Of a stretch of 64,000 nucleotides of DNA, positions 1-8,481 are shown piece after piece. A program made the translations under genes and the position numbers. This stretch comes from Cyanobium sp. Cruz-8D1 (lineage in GTDB: Bacteria > Cyanobacteriota > Cyanobacteriia > PCC-6307 > Cyanobiaceae). The DNA is taken from assembly GCF_024345975.1 (NCBI RefSeq), contig NZ_JAGQCD010000003.1:1-64000 (forward strand), given 5' to 3'. The notes beneath the pieces are model-generated. The model did no database searches. It had not been told where the DNA came from and was given only the letters and a program-made list of their open reading frames with translations. Numbering within the stretch: position 1 is the first letter of the stretch; each line of letters starts with the position of its first letter.

Positions 1-95
1 TTGCCGGTGATCTGCACCGGCTCGTGGGACTGCCCCACCTCGTCGATCAGGGCGTAGAGCCGCTTGCGGGCTTCTGTGGCGGACACAGTGGTCAT
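1..95 (-). CDS. Phd/YefM-family antitoxin, partial (C-terminus outside window)
   Basis: The ATG at 95 opens a frame that stays open to the window edge, giving about 31 residues. It begins MTTVSATEARKRLYALIDEV and continues into a Q-(I/L)-T-G segment. This is the classic N-terminus of Phd/YefM antitoxins, which bind DNA with this part and neutralise a toxin (RelE/YoeB or Doc type) with the missing C-terminal part. The toxin gene should lie beyond base 1. Two CGTAC half-sites just upstream (111-127) fit autoregulation. The family call is firm on the N-terminal pattern; the partner cannot be seen. Confidence 0.75.
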   Translation of the reverse strand, partial: MTTVSATEARKRLYALIDEVGQSHEPVQITG

Positions 96-110
96 GACAT
101 GGCCTTCACC

Positions 111-127
111 CGTACGTCAAAGCGTAC
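111..127. promoter_or_regulatory. Candidate antitoxin operator (paired CGTAC half-sites)
   Basis: CGTACG at 111-116 is a perfect 6-bp palindrome and a second CGTAC follows at 123-127, 12 bp apart. The pair lies 16-32 bp before the antitoxin ATG and overlaps the stop codon of the helicase gene. Phd/YefM proteins are known to bind paired short TAC-containing palindromes at their own promoters. On the minus strand it also shares the string AGTACGCTT with the LexA-like box near 55.83 kb. Confidence 0.45.
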
Positions 128-1601
128 TGCCAGTTGGCTTGTTGTGCTGCCTTGCGGCCCAGACGTGCCTCGCCCAGCCGGGCTTGTACCCACGTTCCTG
201 CTCGCGCTGCAGCAGCTGCTCGAAGGTGCGGCAGCCGGCTGCTGGGTGCGTGCGCCGGGGCCTCTGCTGCTGGTTGGGTTTGGGCCGGTGGCGGGCGGCA
301 CCCGTGACTTCAACCAGCTCGCCCTCCAGCTGCTGCAGCACGCGCCGCTGCTCATCGCGTTCCTCGGCCAGGAACAGGTGGCCGCAGTCAGGACACACCT
401 GCGCAGCGCTGGGACAGCTGCAGAAGCAGGCCGGGCAGTCCTTGATCGGAATCGAGACGCCCTCCCGCCGGCGGCGGCCGGCCAGGTTCCACTCGCGTTC
501 ATCGGTGGGTAGCCCGTGGCGATGGGCGTTGCCGACGTGATCGAGGATCACCGCTTCCTGCTTCCCAGGTGCGGGACGCAGGGCGCGCCCCACCATCTGC
601 AGGTAGAGCGAGAGGCTCGCGGTGGGGCGCATCAGGATCGCGCCGCCGACTGAGGGGATGTCGGTGCCTTCGGAAATGATCATGCAGCTGCTGAGCACTT
701 CCACCTCGCCGGTGCCGATCCCGGCGATCAGGCGTTTGCGCTCCTCAGCCGGCATGCTGCCGCTCACCGAGGCGGCCCGGATTCCCGCAGTGCGGAAGGC
801 CGCGGCCATCTGCTCGGCGTGCTCGATCGTGCAGCAAAAAACAATGGCCGTGCCGGGGTGAAGCCGGCGGCGATAGTGCGACACCGCATCGCCAATGGCG
901 GCCCGGTCCCCAAAGGCCTGGGCCGCTTGCTCCAAGTCGAACTCGCCCATGCGGCGACGCAGTTTGCTGTTGCGGGCTCCTGGCCAGGAGAAGACCTTGG
1001 GCCGGGCCAGCCACCCCTGCTCCACCAGCCAGGCCGCTGAGGGGCCGAGCACCAGGGCCTCGAAATAGCCGCCTGCTTCCACGCCGAGTCCCTTGCCATC
1101 GAGGCGTTCGGGGGTGGCGGTCTTGCCGATCAGGTGGGCGCCAGGCCAGGCCTCGATGATTCGCCCCCAGACGTTGCCGGCGACCAGGTGGTGGGCCTCG
1201 TCCTGAATGATCAGATCCGGCGGTGGCAGCTGCTCCAGCCGCCGGGCCACGGTCTGCACCGAGCCCACGGCGACCTGCTGGCCCTGCAGCCTGTGGCCAG
1301 GAGCGATCACATCCGGCTCCAGTCCCCACGCCCGCACGGTGCAGGTGAGCTGCTCGATCAGCTCAGCCCGGTGGGCGAGCACCAGCACCCGCCGGCCCTT
1401 GCCGGTCGCGCCCTGAACGATCGCGCCGATGGTCTGGCCCTTGCCCGCACCGGTGGGCATCACGGCACAGACCCGGCGGTGGATTTTGAGGGCGGCGCGG
1501 AGATCGGCCAGCAGCTGCTGCTGGTAGTCGCGCAGGACGATCGGGGCCATGGACATAACGACAGGCTTGGCGCCGAGCAGAGGGGTCTCTGCAATGTTCA
1601 A
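117..1601 (-). CDS. Superfamily 2 DEAD/DEAH-box helicase with C-terminal zinc ribbon
   Basis: A 494-residue ATP-dependent DNA/RNA helicase. Motif I is MPTGAGKG (residues about 48-55), motif II is DEAH (about 134-137), motif III-like is TATPERLDG, and motif VI is QMVGRALRP. A zinc ribbon follows (CPAC and CPDCGH, about residue 390-410). The C-terminus is basic and Q-rich. This is the common phage/plasmid type of stand-alone SF2 helicase used in replication or recombination. It reads away from the replication protein, and the start region lies back to back with the ribbon-helix-helix gene at 1655. A shorter start (MSMAP, about 1553) is possible. The exact substrate cannot be told. Confidence 0.85.
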   Translation of the reverse strand: MNIAETPLLGAKPVVMSMAPIVLRDYQQQLLADLRAALKIHRRVCAVMPTGAGKGQTIGAIVQGATGKGRRVLVLAHRAELIEQLTCTVRAWGLEPDVIAPGHRLQGQQVAVGSVQTVARRLEQLPPPDLIIQDEAHHLVAGNVWGRIIEAWPGAHLIGKTATPERLDGKGLGVEAGGYFEALVLGPSAAWLVEQGWLARPKVFSWPGARNSKLRRRMGEFDLEQAAQAFGDRAAIGDAVSHYRRRLHPGTAIVFCCTIEHAEQMAAAFRTAGIRAASVSGSMPAEERKRLIAGIGTGEVEVLSSCMIISEGTDIPSVGGAILMRPTASLSLYLQMVGRALRPAPGKQEAVILDHVGNAHRHGLPTDEREWNLAGRRRREGVSIPIKDCPACFCSCPSAAQVCPDCGHLFLAEERDEQRRVLQQLEGELVEVTGAARHRPKPNQQQRPRRTHPAAGCRTFEQLLQREQERGYKPGWARHVWAARQHNKPTGSTL

Positions 1602-1654
1602 CTTATCAAGCCTTGCCGGGCAGGCTTAGAGTGTGCTCAGAACTCCAGGTATCT

Positions 1655-1849
1655 ATGGCCTCCTTTGCGCCGCCCCTGAGCGTCTCCATCACTGAGGCGC
1701 AGCTGGCTTGGCTTGACCAGCGCCGTTCCCACGGCACCCTCAGCCGCTCGGCGGTGTTGCGCCAGGTGATCGACGCCGCGATCGCGGCAGAGACGCGCGC
1801 TTCGGCTGTGCCAGGACCTGTGTTGTCGGCAGCTGCTGAGCGTCGTTGA
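1655..1849 (+). CDS. Ribbon-helix-helix (CopG/Arc-like) DNA-binding protein
   Basis: A 64-residue protein, MASFAPPLSVSITEAQLAWL followed by D-Q-R-R and SRSAVLRQVID. An N-terminal beta strand (LSVSIT) followed by two helices, the second with the S-R-S-x-V-L-R pattern, is the standard ribbon-helix-helix fold. These bind operators as dimers and often control plasmid or phage replication genes. It is 15 bp upstream of the replication protein and probably cotranscribed with it, so it may be its copy-number repressor (inference). I chose ATG 1655 over an upstream in-frame ATG at 1613 because homology-like sequence begins here. Confidence 0.7.
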   Translation: MASFAPPLSVSITEAQLAWLDQRRSHGTLSRSAVLRQVIDAAIAAETRASAVPGPVLSAAAERR

Positions 1850-1864
1850 GCTGCAGCCACAACC

Positions 1865-4579
1865 ATGACAACCGACGCACTCACGGCGGCCTCAGGCCGC
1901 TGGCGGGAGATCCTCGAGGCGTTGGCGGGGCTGCGCCCTGAGCAGCTCAGCAATCGCCACCAGCCCTGTCCGGCCTGCGGCGGGCGGGACCGCTTCCGCT
2001 TTGACGACCGGGACGGCAACGGTTCCTGGTTCTGCAACCAGTGCGGCGGCAAGGACCACCTCGGTGGTGGTGGAACCGGGATGGACCTGCTGATGCGGGT
2101 GCGGCGCTGGAGTTTTCGCCAGGCCTGCGAGGAGGTGGAGCGCCACCTGGGCCTGGAGCCAGGTGGGAGCGGGCGGCATCGGCCCCAGCCGGTGAGCACC
2201 GGCAACGGCAACGGCGGCAAGCCCTCTGACGCCACAGGTCTGCCGGGCCACGGCGGCCGGCCCTGGCGCCAACCCGAGCTCCCGCCCCCTGACGCCTCAC
2301 CGCCCGCACTGGATCAAGGCGCCATCGCCCAGTGGTGCTACCGCGATGCAGCGGGGAACCAGCTGTTCTGGATCCAGCGCCTCTGCCTGGGCGGCAAGGG
2401 CCGCAAGGCCTTTCTGCATCGGGTGTGGCTTGATGGCGGCTGGCATCGGCCCAGCCGCCGTGATCCCTTCTCCTGCGAGTGGCCAGCGCCGCGGCCGCTC
2501 TACGGCCTGCCGGGCCTGAGCGAACGGCCCGAGGCTCCGGTACTGGTGGTGGAGGGGGAGGGCACCGCCGATGCGGCCGCACGCCTGTTCCCGCAACACG
2601 CGGTGATCAGCTGGGCCAACGGCTCCAACGCCATCGCCAAGGCCGACTGGCAGCCGTTGGCCGCCCGTTCGGTGACGCTCTGGCCTGATGCCGATACCGC
2701 CGGGGTGGCGGCCATGCAGAGCCTGGCCGCCTTGCTGCACCCACTCGACTGCCAGCTGCAACTGGTGGCCCTGCCGGCGGATCTGCCGCAGGGCTGGGAC
2801 CTGGCCGATGCCGACTGGACGGCCCAGCAGGCCGCAAGGCAGCTGGCGAAAGCAGCCCAGCCATGGACTCCTCCAGTCACCGGCGCTGATGGCGGTGGTG
2901 ATGACGCTCCACCACCGCCACCGCCTCAACCTGCAGCACCCAGGTCGGCAGCGCCCTTTCTCTGCCTGGGTTTTGACGGCGACTCCTACTACTACCAACC
3001 GCACAACACCGGCCAGGTGATGCGCCTCTCGCGCAGCGCCCACACCGCCACCAACCTCGTTGCTCTCGCCGCCCTCAGCTACTGGGAGACGCTCTACCCC
3101 AGCAGGACCGGCATCAACTGGGCTGCTGCCGCCTCGGATCTGTTCGAGCAGCAGGCCAGCATCGGCGTCTACGACCCCGAGCGGGTGCGCGGCCGCGGCG
3201 CCTGGCTGGATGAAGGTCGCGTCATCTTTCACCTCGGCGATCGCCTCAATGTGGACGGCCGGCCCTGCTCCGTTCTGCAGCCGCCAGCGTCCCGCTACTT
3301 CTACGAGCAGGCACGGCACCTCGACGGCCCTGGCGATCTGCCCCTGCCCGATGCCGACGCGATGCAGATCCGCTACATCGCCGAGCGCTTCCGCTGGGAG
3401 ATGCCGGCCTCCGCGCACTTCCTCCTCGGATGGCTGGTGCTGGCCCCCGTCTGCGGCGCCCTGAACTGGCGTCCCCACATCTGGCTCACCGGTGGGGCCG
3501 GCACCGGCAAGACCACCATCCTCAAGTTGTTCCTCCGCCCCCTGCTGGGTGGCGTTGTCCAATCCGCCACGGGCGGCACCACCGAGGCCGGCCTGCGCGG
3601 CACCCTCAAGTCCGACGCCATTCCGGTGGTTTTTGATGAGTTTGAGCAGAACGAGCAGAAGGACAAGCTGATCGTTCAAAACGTCCTGGCCCTGGCCCGC
3701 ATCGCCAGCTCAGAAGGAGGCAAGATCTACAAGGGCACCACCTCCGGCGGCGCGAACAGCTTCGAGATCCGCTCGATGTTCTGCGTCTCCTCCATCAACG
3801 TCTCGCTGATCCAGAAGGCCGACATCGATCGGTTCTGTGTGCTCGGCCTGCGCAAGGACCCGATGGACAAAAGCGAGTGGCTGGACTTCGAGCGCGAGAT
3901 CGCAACAGTTGCCACGATCGACAACGGCAGGGCGCTGATCCATCGCACCCTGCAACATCTGCCCGTCATCATCGAGAACGCCCGCGTCCTGGCCCAGGCC
4001 CTCGGCCGGCGCTTTGGCCAGCGCTTCGGGGACCAGCACGGCACCCTGCTGGCCGGGGCGTGGAGCCTGGAGGCAGCAGGCGGCGGACACCTCAACCTGG
4101 TGATGGCGGATCAGTGGCTGGACCAGATGGACTGGCAGCACCAGCAGCCTGACAACACCGAGGCCGATGAGATCAAGTGCCGCGACACCATCCTCCAGCA
4201 GATCGTGCGGCACGACGTCGGGGCCGAGGCCTCCTTCGGGGAGATGGTTCGCTGCGTCGCGTTGCAGGAGTCGCTGGCCGGCACCCTCTGGGACCGGCTG
4301 GTGCCGGTGCTCGGCCGCTACGGCCTGCGGGTGTTTCGCACTGGCCAGCCCCTGCCGGATGGAGAGCGCACCGAGGGGCATTTCCTGGCAGTCGCCAACG
4401 CCAACGCCCAGCTCGATCACGTGCTGCGCAGCACCCCCTGGAGCGGCGGCGCCCACCGCTCCGCGCTCAGACGGATCGACGGGGCCTATCTCCCCAAGCG
4501 TGTGGTCCACTTCGCAGGGATCGGGACCAAACGCTGCGTCATGGTGCCCATTGATGCCGCTGACCTGGAAAACGTTTGA
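1865..4579 (+). CDS. P4-type replication protein: zinc finger, TOPRIM primase and helicase
   Basis: A 904-residue protein with three recognisable parts. Residues about 1-70 hold a primase zinc finger (CPACGGRDRFRF and WFCNQCGG). Residues about 215-290 are TOPRIM-like (VLVVEGEGTADAA and LWPDADTAG). Residues about 535-720 form an AAA/DUF927-like helicase with Walker A GGAGTGKTT, Walker B VVFDEFEQ and a sensor stretch FCVSSIN. This is the layout of P4 alpha-like proteins, which prime and unwind DNA for self-contained replication of satellites, prophages and plasmids. The repeat-bearing gap just behind it (4642-4840) is the natural candidate origin. The frame looks intact. Confidence 0.85.
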   Translation: MTTDALTAASGRWREILEALAGLRPEQLSNRHQPCPACGGRDRFRFDDRDGNGSWFCNQCGGKDHLGGGGTGMDLLMRVRRWSFRQACEEVERHLGLEPGGSGRHRPQPVSTGNGNGGKPSDATGLPGHGGRPWRQPELPPPDASPPALDQGAIAQWCYRDAAGNQLFWIQRLCLGGKGRKAFLHRVWLDGGWHRPSRRDPFSCEWPAPRPLYGLPGLSERPEAPVLVVEGEGTADAAARLFPQHAVISWANGSNAIAKADWQPLAARSVTLWPDADTAGVAAMQSLAALLHPLDCQLQLVALPADLPQGWDLADADWTAQQAARQLAKAAQPWTPPVTGADGGGDDAPPPPPPQPAAPRSAAPFLCLGFDGDSYYYQPHNTGQVMRLSRSAHTATNLVALAALSYWETLYPSRTGINWAAAASDLFEQQASIGVYDPERVRGRGAWLDEGRVIFHLGDRLNVDGRPCSVLQPPASRYFYEQARHLDGPGDLPLPDADAMQIRYIAERFRWEMPASAHFLLGWLVLAPVCGALNWRPHIWLTGGAGTGKTTILKLFLRPLLGGVVQSATGGTTEAGLRGTLKSDAIPVVFDEFEQNEQKDKLIVQNVLALARIASSEGGKIYKGTTSGGANSFEIRSMFCVSSINVSLIQKADIDRFCVLGLRKDPMDKSEWLDFEREIATVATIDNGRALIHRTLQHLPVIIENARVLAQALGRRFGQRFGDQHGTLLAGAWSLEAAGGGHLNLVMADQWLDQMDWQHQQPDNTEADEIKCRDTILQQIVRHDVGAEASFGEMVRCVALQESLAGTLWDRLVPVLGRYGLRVFRTGQPLPDGERTEGHFLAVANANAQLDHVLRSTPWSGGAHRSALRRIDGAYLPKRVVHFAGIGTKRCVMVPIDAADLENV

Positions 4580-4641
4580 TCCAACAGGCTCCCAACAGCG
4601 ACCGTTGGCCCGAAAACGATTGCGGCACAGGGGATCTGAGG

Positions 4642-4840
4642 GAATCTAACGATCTAACGCTTGTCCTGGCCGATACACCCCCATAGACACATAGCGCGTG
4701 TGCGCACCAGAGAGACCCCCTCACATATCTATCTCTATTGAAATAGATGTTTGATTGTTAGAGGGGTGGTCAGGCCGTAGTGGTGGAAAGCGATTTCGAT
4801 CTAACACTCGACCGTTAGATCCGTGTTGGATCGTTGGATC
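4642..4840. repeat. Iteron-like GATCTAAC repeats; candidate replication origin
   Basis: This AT-richer gap directly follows the replication gene. It carries GAATCTAAC (4642-4650) and GATCTAAC (4651-4658, 4798-4805). The inverse GTTAGATC is at 4814-4821, and GTTGGATC occurs twice head to tail (4825-4832, 4833-4840). An imperfect inverted repeat, ATCTAT...ATAGAT, lies around 4727-4748. P4-like alpha proteins bind short iterons in the origin next to their own gene, so this is a reasonable origin candidate. That role is inferred from position and repeats only. Confidence 0.5.
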
Positions 4841-4863
4841 CCGATCCCGCTTACCCTGCTGAG

Positions 4864-5037
4864 ATGACACATCACGACCTGTCCTTTGACTGCCTGGCCG
4901 TGGGCCAGCAGTTCGCCGTCGACCTGCCGCGTGAGCTGGTGATGCGGTTGGCCAGGGCCTACATCCGAGAGAACCCCGGCACTGGTTATGGCTTCATGCG
5001 AGAAGACGGCCGCACCACCTGCACCCGAGTGGGTTGA
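4864..5037 (+). CDS. Small hypothetical protein
   Basis: A 57-residue protein starting MTHHDLSFDCLAVGQQFAVD. The ATG at 4864 follows the repeat region; an in-frame extension to 4834 would run into the iterons, so I reject it. The rest, RELVMRLARAYIREN and YGFMREDGRTTCTRV, has balanced codon use like its neighbours. It ends 4 bp before the nuclease gene, suggesting one operon. I recognise no family. Confidence 0.55.
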   Translation: MTHHDLSFDCLAVGQQFAVDLPRELVMRLARAYIRENPGTGYGFMREDGRTTCTRVG

Positions 5038-5041
5038 CCGC

Positions 5042-5737
5042 ATGGCCGTTCACCCCGCCATCTCCTGGCTGGAGCCCATCACCGGCCTCTGGCGGGATGA
5101 GGTGGCCCACCGCTACTGGCTGGGGAATCACCTGTTCCCGGTGTCGATCACCGGCGTGCTGGCCCATGGCCTGAGCGAGATCGCCAAGCGCTCGATCGAG
5201 ACCAAGCGGCCGATCTGGGAGCCGCGCGGCGTCACGGTGCACGCGGCTCTGGAGCACTACGCCCAGGCCCGCTTCCTGGTGGGCCGGAGCGCCGCCGATG
5301 CCCTGCTGGATGTGGAGCAGCTGCCGGGTCATCACCAGTACCGCGACTGGATCCTGCCGCTGCTGCAGCTGCCGCTCTGGGATGAAGTTCAGGTGATCGC
5401 CTGCGAACGGCTCACCTGCTGCCTCACCCGCAATGTCGCCGGTGCTTTCGATGGCGCCTACGTCTCACCGGCACTGAGCGAGCGGCGCGGCCGTGAGGTG
5501 CGGGTGCTCTACGACCTCAAGACCCTCTCGGCCCATGGCCGGCCCTATTCCACCGCCGCCCAGCTGGGGGGCTACATGGTGCTGGAGGCGGCCCAGGGGA
5601 ACCACTACGAGCTGGGCCAGACGATCTGGAGCAAGCCCGGAGAAGCATTCACCAGCACCTTCTACAGCCGTGAGCAGTGCCTGGCGGCCTGGGCCGCGGC
5701 CTGGAGCGCTTACTGCCTCGCCCAAAGACCCTTCTGA
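5042..5737 (+). CDS. PD-(D/E)XK nuclease, RecB/Cas4-like
   Basis: A 231-residue protein. Near residues 133-142 it has AFDGAY and at about 156-163 LYDLKTLS, giving the D...(D/E)xK catalytic pair. QLGGYM follows at about 174, matching motif QxxxY of RecB/Cas4-type nucleases. Such single-domain nucleases accompany phage replication and recombination modules and process DNA ends. The ATG 5042 was chosen because it lies just after the previous stop; an upstream in-frame start (4988) would overlap that gene. The following terminase module points to a role in phage DNA metabolism. Confidence 0.7.
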   Translation: MAVHPAISWLEPITGLWRDEVAHRYWLGNHLFPVSITGVLAHGLSEIAKRSIETKRPIWEPRGVTVHAALEHYAQARFLVGRSAADALLDVEQLPGHHQYRDWILPLLQLPLWDEVQVIACERLTCCLTRNVAGAFDGAYVSPALSERRGREVRVLYDLKTLSAHGRPYSTAAQLGGYMVLEAAQGNHYELGQTIWSKPGEAFTSTFYSREQCLAAWAAAWSAYCLAQRPF

Positions 5738-5859
5738 GCACAGGGAGAGACTGGTTAGGAATTAACAGCCCCTGTGATTGCGGCTCTCAGGACAGAGCCC
5801 ATACAGTGAAGTCCTGGCGGGCTCTGGCCTGCTGGCCTCTGAACGCCCTGCTCATAGTG

Positions 5860-6252
5860 ATGTCTGCTGCCCTTGCTGAAGCTGCCTCGGTGCCCTTGGG
5901 CGCAGCTGACGGTGCGACGGATGCGGTGGACGCCATCGATGCGCTGCTTGATGCGATCACGGCCCTCAAGGCACAGCAGAAGCAGCTGGAACAGCAGCTC
6001 GAACCACTGCTGGAGGCCCTCAGCGAGGCGATGGCCGCCGGTCAGCTGGATCCCTCCTTCTCCCACAACGACTGGGCTTTTGCCCACAGCAGTGGGCGGC
6101 TGAGCTACGAGTTCCCGCCGGCGGTGCAGCAGATCGAGCAGCAGCTCAAGGCCGCCAAGGACGTGGCGATCCAGCAGGGGAGTGCGACGGAGAAGCGCGG
6201 CAAGCCCTTCTGGACCATCCGCCCCCCGAAGGCCCAGGACCAACCGTTCTGA
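5860..6252 (+). CDS. Hypothetical phage protein with coiled coil
   Basis: A 130-residue protein beginning MSAALAEAASVPLGAADGAT. Residues about 20-60 form a strong coiled coil (KAQQKQLEQQLEPLLEAL). The C-terminal half has SFSHNDWAFAHSSGRLSYEF and KRGKPFWTIR, which looks like a conserved globular end. ATG 5860 is preferred because upstream in-frame sequence runs through a non-coding stretch. It ends 4 bp before the small terminase and belongs to the packaging operon. Function unknown. Confidence 0.6.
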   Translation: MSAALAEAASVPLGAADGATDAVDAIDALLDAITALKAQQKQLEQQLEPLLEALSEAMAAGQLDPSFSHNDWAFAHSSGRLSYEFPPAVQQIEQQLKAAKDVAIQQGSATEKRGKPFWTIRPPKAQDQPF

Positions 6253-6256
6253 GCTG

Positions 6257-6778
6257 ATGCCGCAGCGTCCCCACGCCCTGCCTCCAGCCGATCCAGTGGA
6301 GGAGCTGCGCGCTGCAGCCAGCGCGGAGGACGACAACGGCCAGCCGCTGTATGAGCCCACCGATCCGGCCCGGCCGATCGGGCATGCCAATCCACCGCGC
6401 CGCCCCAAGGGCGTGGCGGCTCATCGGCCCCCCAGGCCCTCGCGACTTGAGGTGGAACGGCGCATTGCTCAGGCACAGCTCTGGGTGGCTCAACGCCTCC
6501 CTCTGGTGCAGATCATTGAAAATGCTCGTGATAATTGGGGAATCCACAACACCCAGACGGTCAACCGCTACCTGAATCTTGCGCGTGAGCGCATGGTTCA
6601 GGAGCTAATCTCTGACCGCCGCCGGCATCAGGCTGAGCAGATCTTTGCGCTGAACGACTGCGCCCGCCGGGCGATGGATGCGGGCCAGTTCAACGCCGCC
6701 GTCGGCGCCTTCCGGGTGATCGCCGAGATCGGCGGGCTGCTGCGAGCCCCGATCAAGCCCCCCGAGGCGAAGAGCTGA
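6257..6778 (+). CDS. Probable terminase small subunit
   Basis: A 173-residue protein with a proline-rich basic N-terminus (PRRPKGVAAHRPPRPS), a central helix-turn-helix-like stretch (residues about 85-125, with TQTVNRYLNLARERM) and a helical C-terminus. It overlaps the large terminase by one base (TGATG at 6776-6780). Position and a DNA-binding fold are the evidence. Small terminases recognise the packaging site and are too divergent to identify by motif, so this is position-supported inference. Confidence 0.6.
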   Translation: MPQRPHALPPADPVEELRAAASAEDDNGQPLYEPTDPARPIGHANPPRRPKGVAAHRPPRPSRLEVERRIAQAQLWVAQRLPLVQIIENARDNWGIHNTQTVNRYLNLARERMVQELISDRRRHQAEQIFALNDCARRAMDAGQFNAAVGAFRVIAEIGGLLRAPIKPPEAKS

Positions 6779-8478
6779 TGGGCCGCATCGCTTCCACCCT
6801 GCGGCCGACAGCGAGCGTCCCGACTGATGGCGGCCTGCTGCTCGACCCCGCCACTGACCGTTGGGCCGACTGGGGACTGCTGGGCGTTCCCGATCCCGAC
6901 CAGGCGTCAATTACCCGCCAAGGTCTGCTGTTTCGCGACTTCATCCGCTCCGCCTTCCCGAGCTTCCAGTTCCACCGCCTCTCTGAGCTCCTGATCGACT
7001 TGCTGCAGCAGGTGGCCGATGGCCAGCTGACTCGGTTGATCGTCTGCTGTCCGCCGCGCCACGGGAAAAGCCAGCTGGTGTCGCGGCTTTTCCCCGCCTA
7101 CTGGGTGAGCCGGCACCCGGAGCTGTTCTGCGCCATCGCCAGCTACTCCGGTGAGCTGGCCTACGCCCACTCCCGCGAGGCCCGCCACTACTACCGGATC
7201 ACCGGTCACGCCCTCTCCAAGGATTCGGCTGCTGTGGGGAACTGGCTGACTCCCCAGCGCGGTGGCTGCATCGCCGCCGGCGTGAGGGGGCCGTTCACGG
7301 GCAAGGGCTACAACCTCGGGATCATCGATGACCCCTACAAGGGCCCGGAGGACGCCAAGTCGGCGCTGCAGCGCGAGCGCCTGATCGACTGGCTCAAGAG
7401 CGTCTGGTTCACCAGGGCCGAACCGGGCCTCACCGCAGAGGGGTCGTTGCTTCCGGCAGCCCAGGTGGTGGTGCAGACCCGCTGGGACCACCACGACATG
7501 ACCGCGTGGCTGCTGGAGCAGGAGGCCGAGGAGAACCCGGAGCACTGGACGGTGCTGAACCTCCCCGCCATCGCAGAGCCGGAAGCGATTTCGATGCGGA
7601 TTCCGCATACCTGCACCAAGGTCGTCGACTGGCGTCAGCCGGGAGAGCCGCTCTGCCCCGAACGGGTGCCGCTGGCGGTGCTGCAGCGCATCCGCACCCG
7701 CCTGGGCTCCTACTGGTGGAACGCCCTCTATCAGCAGCGGCCCAGCCCGGCCGAGGGTCTGCTGTTCCGCAAGGGCTGGATTCAGCCGCCGCTGCCAACC
7801 GCTCCAGGCCAGCCCTGGAGGTATGCGCCCTTGGTGCTGAGCTGCGACCTGAGCTTTAAGGACGGCAAGGACAACGACGCCTGCGGCTTCGCCTTGCTCG
7901 GTCTGCTGGAGCCGCAGCGCCACCCGGCGGTGGAGGCAAGACGGCAGGGCCTGGCGCTGGCCGCCAATGCCGCCGGAGCTCAAGGGGCTCCCAGGGGTGT
8001 GAATGTCACTCACCTCCTTGCTGGCGGCCCGGACCCATGGGCCGAACTGCAGATCGAGGCGCTCTGGGCCCACTGTCAGCGGCTGGATCTGCCGGGGGTG
8101 ATCAAGTTCCTGCTGGCGTCCTTGGCCTCGCTGGAGCGCCAGGGCCTGCGGCCCAATGCCGTCCTGATCGAAGACGCGGCGAACGGCCCAGCCGTCTGCC
8201 AACTGCTCAGGCGCCAGGTGCCGGGCTTGATCGCCATCCCGCCCAAGGGCAGCAAGGCTTCCCGCGCCCATGCCGTCGCCCCCCTGGTGGAAGCCGGCCA
8301 GGTGCGCTTTGCCCGCAAGGCTGACTCGCTGGTGGAAGAACTGCTGGCCTTCTCGCCCCGTGGCGGAGTCGACGACCAGGTGGATGCTTTTTGCCAGGGG
8401 GTGCTCTGGATCGAGGCGCAGTTCTGGCGTGGCCGGGGCTACGGCAGCTCACCGGTGCCGATGGTGTTCAGCCGCTGA
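6778..8478 (+). CDS. Phage terminase large subunit
   Basis: A 566-residue packaging motor. The ATPase domain has Walker A CCPPRHGKSQ (about residues 90-100), Walker B IIDDPYKGPEDA (about 181-192) and VVVQTRWDHHD, the usual coupling region. The nuclease domain starts near LSCDLSFKDGKDND (about 354) with later acidic residues IEDAANG and GVDDQVDAF. This is the Terminase_6-like family. It pumps DNA into preformed heads and cuts it. The gene is complete and translationally coupled to the small subunit, so packaging seems intact. Confidence 0.9.
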   Translation: MGRIASTLRPTASVPTDGGLLLDPATDRWADWGLLGVPDPDQASITRQGLLFRDFIRSAFPSFQFHRLSELLIDLLQQVADGQLTRLIVCCPPRHGKSQLVSRLFPAYWVSRHPELFCAIASYSGELAYAHSREARHYYRITGHALSKDSAAVGNWLTPQRGGCIAAGVRGPFTGKGYNLGIIDDPYKGPEDAKSALQRERLIDWLKSVWFTRAEPGLTAEGSLLPAAQVVVQTRWDHHDMTAWLLEQEAEENPEHWTVLNLPAIAEPEAISMRIPHTCTKVVDWRQPGEPLCPERVPLAVLQRIRTRLGSYWWNALYQQRPSPAEGLLFRKGWIQPPLPTAPGQPWRYAPLVLSCDLSFKDGKDNDACGFALLGLLEPQRHPAVEARRQGLALAANAAGAQGAPRGVNVTHLLAGGPDPWAELQIEALWAHCQRLDLPGVIKFLLASLASLERQGLRPNAVLIEDAANGPAVCQLLRRQVPGLIAIPPKGSKASRAHAVAPLVEAGQVRFARKADSLVEELLAFSPRGGVDDQVDAFCQGVLWIEAQFWRGRGYGSSPVPMVFSR

Positions 8479-8481
8479 GCG

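Noticed and set aside
2297-3679. Long open frame antisense to the replication gene
   Set aside because: It is a shadow produced by high GC; the plus-strand frame has clear zinc-finger, TOPRIM and Walker motifs.
6907-8271. 454-codon frame antisense to the large terminase
   Set aside because: GC shadow; the terminase motifs are on the plus strand.
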